A stretch of DNA of 64,000 nt. Origin: Trissonchulus latispiculum. Lineage: Eukaryota > Nematoda > Enoplea > Enoplida > Ironidae. The translations under genes were made by a program, and so were the position numbers. The stretch is taken from positions 1 to 64,000 of the forward strand of contig JASAND010024242.1 of assembly GCA_030248195.1 (NCBI GenBank), read 5' to 3'. Positions 21,694 to 35,500 of this stretch are shown piece by piece. The number at the start of each line of letters is the position of its first letter. Position 1 is the stretch's first letter. The notes beneath the pieces are model-generated. The model made no database searches. It was not told the DNA's origin and saw only the letters and a list, made by a program, of their open reading frames with translations.

Positions 21694-22444
21694 TAGTGTT
21701 GTCACGTTAGAGAAAAATCCGGGCCGGGCCCGGGCCGGGCCGTTCCTAGTCATCCTGGCCGGGCCCGGAACAGGCCCGAGGCTCGCCCCGGATTTCGGGC
21801 CCGAAATCGGCCCGAATGATCAAAATTAGTGAAAATAATTGTTGATGTAGTTTTTAGCAGATAATAAACATGAGTGATATGATGTATCAATATATGAGTG
21901 ATATCAATAAATGTAAAAATAACGTATTGTGTAAAAACAATAAATTGGCTTAAAAGCAATGCCTCTTAAATCTTAATCTAAAATAAAGCTTTATTGTACA
22001 TCATTGTACATGGTAACCTCTCCTGTCTGTCTCTTGGAGTTTTATAAACGTCGTCTGAATGAAGTATAAGCTAATAGGTATAATAAATTAGTTCGTCACT
22101 CACCAATCTCACATATCATTGAAAACATTTGAATGAAACCTATTTCGGTTATTCAAGAACGGTATCGAGCTCAGCCGAGTAAAACTGTCAAAACAGCAAT
22201 GATACCAGTTTTTAATCAATATTTGATATAAATTATACAATACATTGATATTTTTCAATTCAATTGAAGTGGAAAGCTTCTATTTTCAAGGATTCTCAGC
22301 AAAAATTTGGTGTTTTTCTATCCATTTATATCAATTTTTTTCTTTGGCTCTGAAATGGCCCGGGAAAAAATCCGGGCCTGTTTCGGGCCGGGCCCGGGCC
22401 GGGCCAGTCCGATCAAATCTTGATCCGGGCCGGCTCTAACACTA
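21694..22444. mobile_element. hAT-like element with GGGCCGGGCC subterminal arrays
   Basis: The left end is TAGTGTTG, the right end the inverted CTCTAACACTA. Just inside both ends are runs of CGGGCCGGGCCCGGGCCGGG. The AT-rich middle has no transposase. The 8-bp flanks (CTCTCAGT and GCTAGCAC) do not match, so the assignment rests on the termini and on resemblance to 39912-40704 and 54101-55240. Confidence 0.55.
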
Positions 22445-22905
22445 GCTAGCACGTTTTTCCCTAATACCGGGGATTTGCTGCATTTGCAGATATTGGTTCT
22501 ATTACAAAAGTTATTCAGCTCATCAAGAGCTTTCTAATGATACCCATATTGTGGGGTATTGGAGAAAATTTTTAAAATCCGGCAAAATTCGTGAATTCCG
22601 GGAATTGAGGGCATTTGCACGAATTCATTGTATTATAAAAGTTGTTGAGCTCGTTAAGAGGGGGGGGGGGAATTAGCCCACCTCCCAAAATTTTTGACCT
22701 GCACCTATTCACCTATAGTTTTGGCTTTGGATATCCCCCCATCGCATGTCATATTTTTATCTGTTTTAGTTAGTTTAGTTATCTGAAGGTTAAGTATGTA
22801 GCGAATAGGGAATACGTGTGCATTATAATGTCTTAATAATTTTGGGTATATGTACATAATGGAGTACATTGAACTCAATCCTTAACTACACAACTCATTT
22901 CCTAA

Positions 22906-23590
22906 GGTGGTGATTCCTTGAGGGCACACATTATTGGTTGACAGTTCAAATCAAGATGAAATTTGATGAAACTTTCCAAAATAAGTTCTTTTAGCATTCT
23001 AACACCTCTAACAATCCCGCTTCAAAACTTCGACGTCTCCGTTCAGGGCGGTTTTTGCCGATTTTTGACAAATAGATTATAGCTGCATAGCTACTATTAT
23101 ATTCATTCGAAAGATCTAGTTGAGCTCCACATTTTAGCTTTTAGAAGTACCTTTCTGGCTTTTCTCTATAGTAAGATATAGCTGATTTTCCTATTTTGGC
23201 GTTGAAAACGCAGAAATCAAATGATCCGCCATCTCTTGAGCTACGCAAGCCGTAAAACTACGGGTGTCAATTTGAATGTCTCGTCGGGACAGATTATTCT
23301 TGCCATTGTGCTCTAAATGCTGTCCCGTGCGCTGCTATCATAAAAAGTGTAGTTTTTGCAAAAACATGACAAAATATTTTCCAGCGATTGTGGAGCATTT
23401 ACTGTGCAAGCCACTTACTAGACGTGTGCCACAAAAATATCCTTTTTAGTTGCCCCGATTGCTGCTTTCGAGCTAAAGTGGTCGCTTACCAAAGTTGGGA
23501 AAAGTAGGCAAAATCCAGGTTGCGCATACATTTGATTTAATTTCTTTATAACGAAGAGCGGCTTCAACAGCCTCAACTAAATCACAAAGA
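22906..23590 (+). repeat. TTAA family A copy lacking its right end
   Basis: It begins GGTGGTGATTCCTTGAGGGC after CTAA (a mutated TTAA) and follows 9299-9950 almost word for word, including 'aacttcgacgtctccgttca'. Confidence 0.75.
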
Positions 23591-24352
23591 AGACACCTAT
23601 CAAGGTTGGTAATAGGGAATTCCTGATTTTGGACAAACCACCTTTCAAGAATCTGGTATCAAGTCTGCTTCGTTAAGTGGACGTGCTGACCTTCCGTGTA
23701 ATCGAAGTGATTTAAAGCTTAATTTAGTATTATCGAAAGTTTGTTTTAGTCTATTTTAAAATTCAGATTTCAGAAAAAACTTCATTACAAATATATAATA
23801 ATTGCTGTATAGCAAGCAAAATGGAATTTAACATATAGCACATAAAATTAACAGGAACAAAGATTATAAATTTAATAATGCATGCTACATAAGCTAATAA
23901 AACATAATAACAAGATGAAGAACTACGTATAAACCATTATAAACCATAAGGCTAAAAACTCAGATATTCTGCACTACTAGTTCATAGTTAAATATTTACC
24001 CATGTGTCCAACCCTGCTCTGGACACATAGCTAATATACTCATCTGTCCGGACAGAGTGCGATAATTGGAAGAATTTAGCTGCGCTCACGCATAATTTAT
24101 CTATCTGTCTGGACACTTTAGTAAGTGTCCAGTTTACTCATTTGCTCGTAACGTATTTAAATTATTTAGACAAGCGATATTCCTGAGTTTGGATCCCATA
24201 TAGCCTACGTTCCTACCATCCCCTACGCCATGCTGTCTCTCTGTCTGAATGGTGAAACATGTTTAAAACGGAATTAAAATTTGTCACAGCAATAGTGTAT
24301 ACTCAATATATATTCGGTATAACTTAAACTTGTTTCGTTCCATATTTAGGAC

Positions 24353-24550
24353 CAGACATGTGCAGGAGGCGAAGTTCTGGGGGGGGTGAGCCGGCGGCCG
24401 AAGGCCGCCGAAAAACCAAATTTTTCCGGTTTTTTGCCCAAAAAACCGGAAAAATCCGGATTCTGGGGGGGGTGAGGGATCCCTCTGGGGGGGGGTGAGC
24501 TCCAGGTCTGGGGGGGTGAAACCCCCCCCCCAAACCCCCCAAGCACATGT
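24353..24550. mobile_element. G-rich inverted-repeat element, copy 1
   Basis: The ends are AGACATGTGCAGGAGG and the inverted-start CCCAAGCACATGT. The interior has runs of seven to nine G, then C, and CCGGAAAAATCCGG. A second copy is at 46070-46266. No coding sense is evident. Confidence 0.6.
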
Positions 24551-24599
24551 ATGTTTACGACCATCGTTGAGTTTTTCTACAAATGTGGGATGTAAGTGA

Positions 24600-26594
24600 C
24601 CTTTAGCTAAACCAAATATCGAAATCAATAGCTGAGCTTCTTTTTGTAAGGGCAGCCTACTCCGAGCTGTGGTTGCGAATTTATGATTGGCGTTAGAGTT
24701 AACGTCAACCTTTTGGTAATCTAATAAGTCATCAGAGTTGATTAATCAAACACATAATTGAGAACTGTTGAAATCGGGATTGAGAGATGTTGAAGAAAAG
24801 TGTCCAGGACTCATGATTCACCAATACTCTCTGCTTACCTCTGTCCCTGTCTTCCTTCTAGTTTTTGCCTTTCATGAATAAAAGGTTTTGTAGAGATGAA
24901 AGAACCACAAAACTGAAATGTGTCACAGCAAACGAAAAAACTCGGTCATTCCAGCCGTTGGCGATCTATTCCAACGCTTTACCAGTTGAGACACCCAGGT
25001 GCAGTTGAACCAAGCTTTAATTTGAATTCGTTCCCAAACTGTTGTGACATTTTAGAGAGTTCTGTACTTTACGTACTTCAAACAGTCAGTAACACAAGGA
25101 AACAAGACACAATAAGTTTAATGTACACATAATTAGATAAATGTTGATTTTGTACGGTCTTATAAGTTCACTTCATCTTCAATTTATTATTTCGATCAAT
25201 CAATTTTTCAAATCGTCTTCCGCATCAGCGAGATCTCTAAAACACCGGGATCAAAGCATAACAGGAGCAGATTTTGCACGATTCTGCTCATTTTGGAGCG
25301 TCCTTAGCGCTATGATCATAGTGCGCACAGTTGCACTCATTTGCCAGATTCAAACGTCGGTCTAATGTATCTCCAGACAACGACAAACTAATTTAACAAT
25401 ATGGCCATTATAAATAGGCACTATTCCGTCCTAAAGCCGGTACATTAACCTTCTATTGGGCTGGCCCATTATGCCCAGCGTTTGTTTGTAATTGTGGTAA
25501 AGTGGTGGTGTCATGTAGACAGTTGCTAAGAAACTGCATAATTTTCGGAAAAATCTTTTTCCTTTCAAGCACGATGGTGTTGGAGCTTCAGCGATGGCAG
25601 CTTCTCTTACAACGTTTCAACCGGTTAAGCCTTCAATGATATGTCCACAACAATTTAATTAAATTCAATTAGGTAAATAATATTAATAAAAAGTAAATTT
25701 TAAATAATTATTGAATTAGAAAGAACTAAGAATTAGAGATAGTAGAACTGCAAACTTCTGATGATTTGTTAACTATGTAGACATAATAGGACGACGATAC
25801 TTTTCAAAGTCTAAACTTACACTGCTTCTGAAAGCACAAAACACAAAATAATCATTGTTGAACGAACACTAACCAAAAAACTTAATACGTCTAATGCTTA
25901 GAATGTCTTCCGTCAAAACGGCTAGAGCTACAGCGTCTAGCTCTAAACGTAGTTTTTACCAGGAGACATTGCGAATTAACACGACTTGGTTCTACAAGTA
26001 ACAGTAAACCACTATATGCTATAATATAATAATATATATACTATATATACTATATACTATAATTAAAACTGTGACTACTCGCATTTATTTAGACCAAAAC
26101 TCATTGAAGTGTTTCATATGTGGCTGTCAAATGTTTATGGTCGTGGACTTGGATCCACTGATTATTAACGGAATTGTATAATAGAATGCCAAGTTATAGG
26201 GATATTTATGTGTAAAGTTAACTTATTGCATTGTGTTTATATAAATAAGTATGATTTCCCTGAAAAACGGTTTGGTTTATTTGTTTCTTCTGCTATTCAG
26301 ATTAGTTGGACCTGGTGGATAGATGCTGACACACTCTTAGAAATACTTTAGTACTTTCTACTGGAACATTTCTAAGAATGCACTGAATAATTGCCATAGA
26401 TGCTATCAGGACCTCTATTACGTCCACCCATTGATAATCTTGGTAAATTGCCCAGGCGGGATGTGAATTGGGTGCTGAGCTTATTTTTTGCAAGCTCTAG
26501 AAGTCTAGAGTTGACATGATCCTCCACTTATTGCGCAGTAAGAAACCACTGCGCATCAGAGGCTCTTCAAACATCATGAGAGCTTAATTTTGGA
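24600..26594. other. Region 3' of the doublecortin gene, no gene recognised
   Basis: It contains one reversed SINE tail (24767-24812) and an AT microsatellite-like tract near 26020-26060. Open frames are AT-rich and lack splice signals. Confidence 0.45.
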
Positions 26595-29500
26595 TTAGTC
26601 AAACTTTTGACGTGGAGTGGAGGAGAGGGAGACTTGCCTGGTGTTGGTGGACCTCCGGCTTCGTCCGGACTTTCTGCTGTCCGGCGGACTTCGGGACGGC
26701 GTCCGGGAGTAGACCGGAGTCGGGGACCGGACTCGACTCTTCGGCGACGGAGTTCTCGACCCTCGCTTCGGCGATGAGGAACGGGAACGTCGGTTCTCCT
26801 TTTCTTTGTCGTTTTGACCACGAGCGCTGCAGTAGAAAGTATGTAGAAAGTAGTAATATCCTTTCTCGTACAATAATAAAAATAATATTCAGTGACCGAC
26901 TGAGAAGACAGGATGGATTCAGGGGACGCAATAAACGATGGAGTGTTGAAATAATTGTTGATAGTTATAAATAATGGACAGAGTGTAGATCGTCCGACTG
27001 TCGCTTGACAGCATCCGACCCGGAGGACTAGGTTATCAATAAAATACAAGTTATTAACAGCAGTTTAAATCTATTCCTGATTTCGCGGCTTCTGAGTTTA
27101 ACCCTGTATTTGCTAAGAAACTAAGTGGCCATTTTTGAATATGACAAACTGAAAGAAAATGTCTAAAGTAGATAAGATGTAGGTTTAGTGCTTTTCTCCG
27201 AGTTTATCACTAAACATAGAACTCAGTCGTAAATTTTGTGTCAATTTTTGTGTTCATTTCGGTCACAACAACCCCTTTCAGGTTGCCGAGCCAAAGCCTA
27301 TGTAGTACGCCTGGAATCAGATGACACGCTATATGGCTGTGTCCGCCCGAGTGCGGAGAATTAACAGAGCTCTAGTTCTACAACCAAATTCTTTCCGATT
27401 TTCAGCTAAAACTTAATTATGGTTTCAACCCCCGAAATCTCATTCCAATACGTGTCCGGTTGCTTCTGGAGGGAGAAATCAGTTTGGAATTGAACAAGGA
27501 CTGAGTCGGTAACTTGCTAATGTTTTGGCGGAGACTACAGGACTAACCATAGAGCAAGGGAATGGACGCTGGCCTTTACGATTCCATCATTCAAATTCAA
27601 CCCACCTGGTGTCAATCCCTCTCTTGGGCAAGTAATACCATGTGTCTCTGAATTTGGAATTGTTGGGAACGAACACGTATCCTCCCCTGTGTAGTAGATC
27701 CTCCACCCTTTTCATCTTTTTCCCATCCATGGTGCACAGTTTCCTAAACGAGAGAATAGATTTTGAAAATGATTTATCATTTTAGAGCATAGATGAAGAT
27801 AATAATGCAACAATTTATTTAGGATTAGCTGTTTTAACCGCTTCTTCGATATCTCAAGTGTTTCAACTATTCAAGAACATTAGGAAAAAGTGTGGTCCCA
27901 CTGCAAACCACTCAGCTGCCTCTGTAACGCAGTCGGTAGAGCGTGGGAGGGTTAATCCGGCAGTCGTAGGTTCGAATCCCACCAGAGGACTTAAGTTTTC
28001 AGGTCTCAAGTGCTCAAGTGACACTTATATTTCTTTTATACAAGTGAAGACCGATGCGCACAACGCGTGAGCCTCAAGCTCCGAATCTGGAAATGAGCAC
28101 CCCCATGTTCCTTAACCAGGAAGGCGTCTCAAAGGGAAAGGTTCCAAGCATCCAACTCCCATGCACCGACCTTGCGGAACACTGAGACTGAACCTAGCTG
28201 GGGCACTGCTTTGAAGTCTACAACTAAATCAGTAGCAAAGAGAGCGGTTCGGTTACGCTTTTCTAGGAGAAGCCTTTGTCCACTCCGATATCTTCTCCAG
28301 TATGTAGTCCATCCCTTTGTCCAGGTGCTTTCGCTCGAATTTGTAGGTCTTGCAGTCCTCCTCCTGTCCTCGCCCGTTGTAGAATATGCTAACAATTGCA
28401 ACAGTGCAACATAGAACATGCATAACAGTGAATTAAATACAGATTGGAACTAAAAATTCAACATGTTGCTACAAATGCAAAAGAGTAGTGCAAACTCTAT
28501 ATATGTATATATGTGTGTATTTTTGGTTGAAATTTGGTTTTCGTTCAAATAAACAATGCGCAAGTCTATTGTAGTCCGGACGGACCCCAACAGAGAACTA
28601 AACTGAGCACACAACAAACTAACTATAAGATTTTGATATCCGGATTAGTGATATCCTTTCGATTTGAAAGACGCTCTTCCTTCTTGCGTCGCGATTTGCT
28701 TTGACTTCTTCTATCTTTACTCTAAACAGACACTCATCAAATTTGGCAGTCAATCGAAATTGGTAAGATGTGAAAGAGAAGTGAAAGAAAGCTATTCGTG
28801 TACAGCGGACAACTGAACATATAAAACTTAATATTTGTTGTTGAAACAGTTAGACGTCTTATCCAATAAGGTTCTGCAACACATGCTATACTCTGTGGTA
28901 CTCCTAATGCAACATTGAAAGTAATCCAAACTGCAATTACCTGGCTACGAGGGGCTTCTTCCACATAATACGCATCTCCATAATAGTCCTCACTTTCTCG
29001 CTCCTGACTCCCCCTCCGTTTAGACTCCTTCGGTGCTTCAAAATTCCTAAAAAGCAGAAATAACTAACACCTAGAAATTTGATTTGATAGGGCCCATAAA
29101 AGCACACCAGTTTCCCGAAACAGCACATATGCAGAGGGACAAAATATCCCTCAATTACACATAGATGTTCACTTTTTATATTCCAGTAACGTTTTCTATA
29201 GAAGTCAACTGATCTTAATTGCAATCTTGGTGCAAAGTCGCCATGCCACGCAGTGTGCTGTGTCGACGCATCGATGTGTGTACAGCTGAGCAGCAACCCA
29301 AGCAAGAAAGACACTACTCCAACGGAAACGTTTCACTGTTCGAGAAGCCACGTACGGTCCTCTGAATTCTTCGTCGGCGGACACATAGTACATGTGGTCC
29401 TTCTGCAGCTGGAGCTCCTCGGTGACCTCGGCGCCGCTGGAGTCGAAGAGGTAGCGGGCCTTCTGGCCGCGCGGAAGTGGCTGGAGTCGCTCCACGTCCT

Positions 29501-32500
29501 CCATCAGGTCATCGAAGCTCTCGTATCGATCCGCTCGGTACACTATGGTCACTGGCCTACAAAAACCACACGGACTCAATGCGCGAAACAGCAACGAAAT
29601 TGTGAACTAAATTGCCAGCGAACAAACTTTCAGCTTGAACTGTAAGTTCTGTAAGTAATCAGTTCGAAATTCACTAAGTTTTCCAAAGTTTTCTTACTAG
29701 TCGTAAATTATGATTTATTGATTTGAATTTTGTAGGAGACTCTCACTTTGATTTTGGATCTCCGTTGACACGAACCATGAATCGCACCACCATGTCAGAC
29801 TTGTTTTTGAAACCCGCTCTCTTATTTCCCTAAACAATTAAACAGTGACAATATAATTAGAAAGTTTACTTAAGTTGACTGAATGTATTAAAATCTCAAG
29901 CTAATATCGATGTTCTTGTGGCGGACATGCAACCGGAGATTGTTTGTAACCAAACGAAAATATGGAATCAAATTGTGCTGTGCATCGTTAATATACGCTT
30001 AACCGGTAGGCAAGGCAAGAGGTCTGTGGTAATTTTAGGAAATTATTCTATACTGTATCCATAACCATGTTATCCATAACAAATCTACAGTATATGCTGA
30101 GCTGATGACTATTATTGGTACCCATTAATTTTTGTTTAATCTTTTAATTTAATTGTTTTAATGATTGAAATTAAAGTGTTTAAGTTTAAGTGTTCTTTAA
30201 GGTGCTGGTTTCCTTTCGGGTATTTTTTTACTCCTACGGCTTTAATCCTTTACGCAAAGGGCTAAAACTTACGAAATAACCTATTTTCGTGCTTTTTAAC
30301 ATTCTGAGACCAGTCCCGGATTTTTAGGCCAAAAGATTAGAAAGTTTTTGTTTTTGGCCTTAAGCTCCCACTAGGTAGACAAGACACGGGATTGGTTGGT
30401 ATGGCGGGAAAGAGGACTCGAAAATGAACATTTTTGCTCTTACAACCTTTGAGCTATCTCCAGTGGTTAAGTCAGTATAATCAAAAACTGTTTTCAGGGT
30501 CAAAAAATGGCCATTTTCGAGGAAATCAGTTTTTTCAAAATTACTGCAACATGCTAAGTACAAAATTAGTTATACTCAATCGATACATCGTCCAAATGCA
30601 TATTTTATGAATGCCTATTAGCCGGACTTTATTGCTTTCAGCTAGAGATTTGGCCGAAAAACCATTTTGGCAAAAGTGCGATTATTTTGTTTCGAACATC
30701 GATTTCTCAAAAACTACTCGACGGATTCCGGAGATTTTCGGCAGAATCGAAATTCGCACTTCTGCGGAGGGATGTTCTTCTTGGTTTGGGCTAAAACGTA
30801 TTGAGTAGCAAGAAAACTCAATGCGAAGTTGCGGAATTTCGTGTTACTGTGCATTCGGCCGATTTTCTCGACCATTAAGACCTGCTGAGCCAAATCCAAA
30901 AAACGACCCTCGGCCCATATGTCCTTCATATCGTGGCACAAGAAGAACTTTTGGCCGATTCTTCAGTTTTGAGAAATCGATGTTCAAAAACTTTTGGTCT
31001 ATATGTGGAGGATAGAATTTTTGAGATACTAGGATGGGCTTGGTCTAAAGTTAAAACTGAAGGATTTTGTTTTTTGTTGCGGGATGACTGTGTTGGATTT
31101 TGCACTGACTGATTACAATCATACATTTTTAATTATGGTACATTTTACATTTTAAATTATTGTACAGTTCCTACTTTGAATTCTATATCTTTGTTTGCAG
31201 TTGTTGTACCTGACCGATTGCTACTGTGCAAGTTCTGTGTAGCTAGGTTTTGATCTTATGAAATAATTACTGTTAGTTTCTTGAGTTCGGGCCTAAGAGG
31301 TTGTTAGTCTGCTATTGTCGTCACGAATCGCGGTCCTTGTTTGAAGTTGAACATTGTTTCTAGCTGGACAAAGAAGTTGGGAAATTTCACTATTTTCTGA
31401 TGGACACTTTTATTTGCAAAACGAATCCAAAATTGGGTACTTATCTCCCCAGGAAACTAAGTGGGGTTAATGCGTCCAAGTTTGGGATTTTTGGGAGCCT
31501 CCTTCACCCCGAGAGCTGGGTTCATACGTCACAGATAAGTGACGTATGACGATACACACACTCACAAAACGCACTACACGAAAGGGAGCCGCAAGCTCCG
31601 CCTACGTCACGCACACATGATTGACAGGTCTTCCCCGAAACCTCAAATTTTTCCAAATTTTCAAATCAGTCGTGGTTGTGCTGCCCAGTGATACGGTTGC
31701 TATTTTCGCTCTTGTGTTGTGCGCTTGTCGCTATTTTGTGGATTCAGACCGAAGGCCCTGAGAGGGACAGACCGGTCTTCATTTTTTGGGATTTCTGTTG
31801 AAGGTCGGAGAGGACCTGTTCTGCTTCAGTTTTGTTGGGCCAGCCACGACTCGCACTAGTTCTTTTTACCGCGCTATTTTCATTCTATTCTCTGTGCTTT
31901 CACTCCATTTCCTAGCCTGTCGGAGGACCTGATTTTTGGATCAACTCATACACACACGCCTGGAATCCGGATCACCAAGGTAGCTCGAGTTGTAAGTTGT
32001 AAGTTTAACTCATGGAAGTTTGAAGGAGAATCTATTTGCAAAAGTCTTGAGTGTTTTAAAGAATTTACTAAAAGTTGAGGATTGAACTGAGCATTCAGAA
32101 GCCGATTATTCTGTGTAGAACTGACCATTGTCATTGTTTGTGCTGTATCTATATATTGTTGATAACCAACTTTGTTTAATATTGTCAGTGATATGATGAC
32201 TGTTACCTACGTTCTTAAACTGTAGATAATCATATATTGTATGTACATTATACCTGTCCAATTAAAATAATAATTTAACTTCGCTTAGTAATTGAAGGGC
32301 TTAAGCTGCGTCAGAGCGATTGATTATTGAAACTTAGATAGATAGGTTATAGATGATTGCGAGCCTAAAACAGATCTGAGTGAATCCGCAAGTAGAGCGG
32401 ATTTAAGACTGTCAAACCGTGACCCCTGTGATCATAGATAAGAAGGTTGGGAGGCTTGAACGCTAATCATTGGGAAGAAAAGACAAAGGATCCACCAGGA

Positions 32501-35500
32501 ACCAGAGAAAAACGACCCCCAAATATCCTTTTCTTTACATATATTCATCCTGTTAGATGTCAGCTTGTCAGAAAATTTCTACTATTTTTTGCTAATTTTG
32601 CCAGTTCTGTAAGCTCATGTGAATATACATATAATAAGCTTTAAAACGAGGTATATAGCTCTTTGCAACTCCCAAAATTGCGAAAGTTATAGTGTTTCAA
32701 AAAAACACCACAAAAGCACTGCACAAAAGGATACCACCACCTTAAGTTGGTTAAGGTTATTTGATTTTGTTGATCATATTATGTAATCACTTAGCTCATA
32801 ACACAATTAAACAAAATAAATAATTAAGCATAATAAGATAAAATTAAAATAATTAGCAAAATCAAGCCATGCATTGCTACACCACTCTCTTGCTGGAATC
32901 CTTGGACACTAATAGTTTCATCATTTATCTCATAAATTTAAAGATTTGATTTATCTCATTTATCTTATAGATTTATATTATTACATATTATATATATTAT
33001 ATATCATTTATCTCATAGATTTAAATTTAAGTAATTTCTGGCAATATTTAAAGGATCGATACCTCAAAATCCATCTGTAAACTAATCTATTAAGTAGGCA
33101 TGATCAGTGATAAGGATATAGGGAAAGACTGCAGTGTAGGACAACAAGTGGTTGAACTCTGCTCAGGTGCTGGAAACTATACAGGTTCTTTGGATTGGGG
33201 CTAAACAGCAACTGAGTTGGCTTCTGCCTAGGGTTACCGTTGCTAGGACCCAAACTAGAAGCAGTTTCACTCAGCTTCAGGTTCTGGTCACTAAACTAGA
33301 AAGCCTGACTGACACACATATTGGAGCTACGGAGAACAAGTAGTATCTACTAAAAGGCAAATGAGTTGACTAATCCGAATGTGTATTTGGTGCAATGTGG
33401 ACCGTTTTCCAGTCAGTCTGTATGACAATGTGATCCTTTAGCAGTAATTTAACATTTATAGCATTATTTCGTCAAAAACATTTACAAAAGCAGGAAGCGG
33501 TTTGAATTAGCGGGGCTAATTTGATTCGGGTTAAATCTTTCGACAACTTTTGACCCAACCTCGACAGAGTTAACTCTGTCGAGGTTATGTAAGTTGTTGG
33601 TTCGAAATGTCTACTCCACTTTTTTCGTATGAAACACGAAGTTATTGCGGAAACTTCAAACTAGTTTTTGACTGAGTTTGGACAGAACCACGCAGAAATA
33701 AGACAAGTAAAGGTTTTTGAGTCAATGTGAAATTGATACTGCTAAATTAAAATTATGCCAATTAAGCTAGCTAAGCTATATTTGAAGGTCCAGGAAACGG
33801 ACAAAAGTGATGGGTTTTGAACTAACCTACTAACCTAACCAACCTAACTAACTAACCAAGTCAAGTGCAAAATAACCAATAACTAATAATTAACTAATAA
33901 CTAATGATAATTCGTGTAATTAATAATTATCCAAATAACCTTGCAAAACTGTGGATCCTAGTCTGCATTTCTTGTTGTTTCAAGCATAAACCAACTGGTT
34001 GATTTCACAAAACTCATCTACTAAACTTGGATTTCACTCAGTTTTTCCGTTGCCTAATTGTTGAAAGGATATGGCTTAAATGATCAAGCCAGGATTTAAC
34101 CCACTACGAACTCATCGGTGTAGGTTAAGGTGGCGTGGAACTCCGTTGACGTGGACAGTGCGTAGTGATCGCAAATCAGTGACTTGCTGCTTGATCCAGG
34201 GTGCAACGGTGCCGTTCATATGTATAACTAAAGTCTGACACAAAAATGTGTGGACAAAATCTGGAAGGCCTCCAGTGAACTAAATATACATCGTAACCCC
34301 ATAAAACCATATATTTTCGGAATCCTTGCAGCGAGGCAAACATTTTTATAAAATTTAAAATTTTTTAAATTTTCGAAAATTTTAAAATATCGGTTTTTCG
34401 GGGAATTTTTTCGGACCGTTCAAGCTATTCAGTTCATTCTTTCAGAAACATTTTCCCGTCCAAAGACGCATCGATTAACACAAGAACGAAAAAATCGGTT
34501 GAGAAATAAGCATTTTATTCCAAAATTTCGTTGTTCCTTTTCCTTTGATGTTTGCCGCTTTTTGCAACTTTGACTGGTTATTACTCGCGACTCGCTCAAC
34601 GGAAAATTTTTTCGATTAGATTTTCAGGACCGCCTAGGTGCCCACTTTCACCTGATCTATGTGGTATTTCAAATTTTTGAAAGTCGATTTTTTTGAAAAA
34701 TACCACTTTTTGACCAAAAATTTCGGCAAAGCAGATTTAGCAAAAGTGAGTAAAAATAACATAATCATAAAATTTAAGCTGAGCTGAATCCAACGATATA
34801 AAGCTTTTGTTGCTACGACTTATATTGTGCCAGCAATGAATTTTTATACAATATCCCTTATTTCAGTTGGTTTTGCTAGTTTACACTGCTTCAGTCAAAT
34901 CACGGCGGCAACATCAAAGAAAGCCAAATTGCTTGAATTTTATGATTATGTTATTTTTACTCACTTTTGCTAAATCTGCTTTGCCGAAATTTTTGGTCAA
35001 AAAGTGGTATTTTTCAAACAAATCGACTTTCAAAATTTGAAATACCACATAGATCAGGTGAAAGTGGGCACCTAGGCGGTCCTGAAAATCTAATCGAAAA
35101 AATTTTCCGTTGAGCGAGTCGCGAGTAATAACCAGTCAAAGTTGCAAAAAGCGGCAAACATCGAAGGAAAAGGAAAAACGAAATATTAGAATAAAATGCT
35201 TATTTCTCAACAGATGTTTTTCGTTCTTGTGTTAATCGATGCGTCTTCGGACGGGAAAATGTTTCTGAAAGAATGAGCTGAATAGCTTGAACGGTCCGAA
35301 AAAATTCCCCGAAAAACCGATATTTTAAAATTTTTGAGAATTTAAAAAATTTTAAATTTTATAAAAATGTTTGTCTCACTGCAAGGATTCCGAAAATATA
35401 TGGTTTTATGTTGACATATATTGAGTTCACTGGAGGCCTTACAGATTTTGTACACACATTTTTGTGTCAGACTTTAACTCGATTGTCAATGTGTTCGTTA

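Larger units (their letters stand above)
30201..32741. mobile_element. TTAA-flanked element, family B copy 2, carrying a nested LTR
   Basis: TTAA occurs at 30197-30200 and 32742-32745. The left end is GGTGCTGGTTTCCTTTCGGG; the right is the inverted CAAAAGGATACCACCACC. Without the nested LTR (31004-32539) and its duplication the element is about 1.0 kb and matches 5237-6608. It lies in intron 2 of the doublecortin gene. Confidence 0.75.

Noticed and set aside
24284..24628. Overlapping proline-rich frames (MCLGGLGGGFHPP and others), also at 46046-46327
   Set aside because: They are translations of the G-run inverted-repeat element in several frames; not coding.
34100..34180. Possible extra exon of the doublecortin gene (a frame with RTVHVNGVPRHL)
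   Set aside because: The flanking exons 35588-35678 and 29747-29829 already join in phase 0, and no donor/acceptor pair here keeps the frame.
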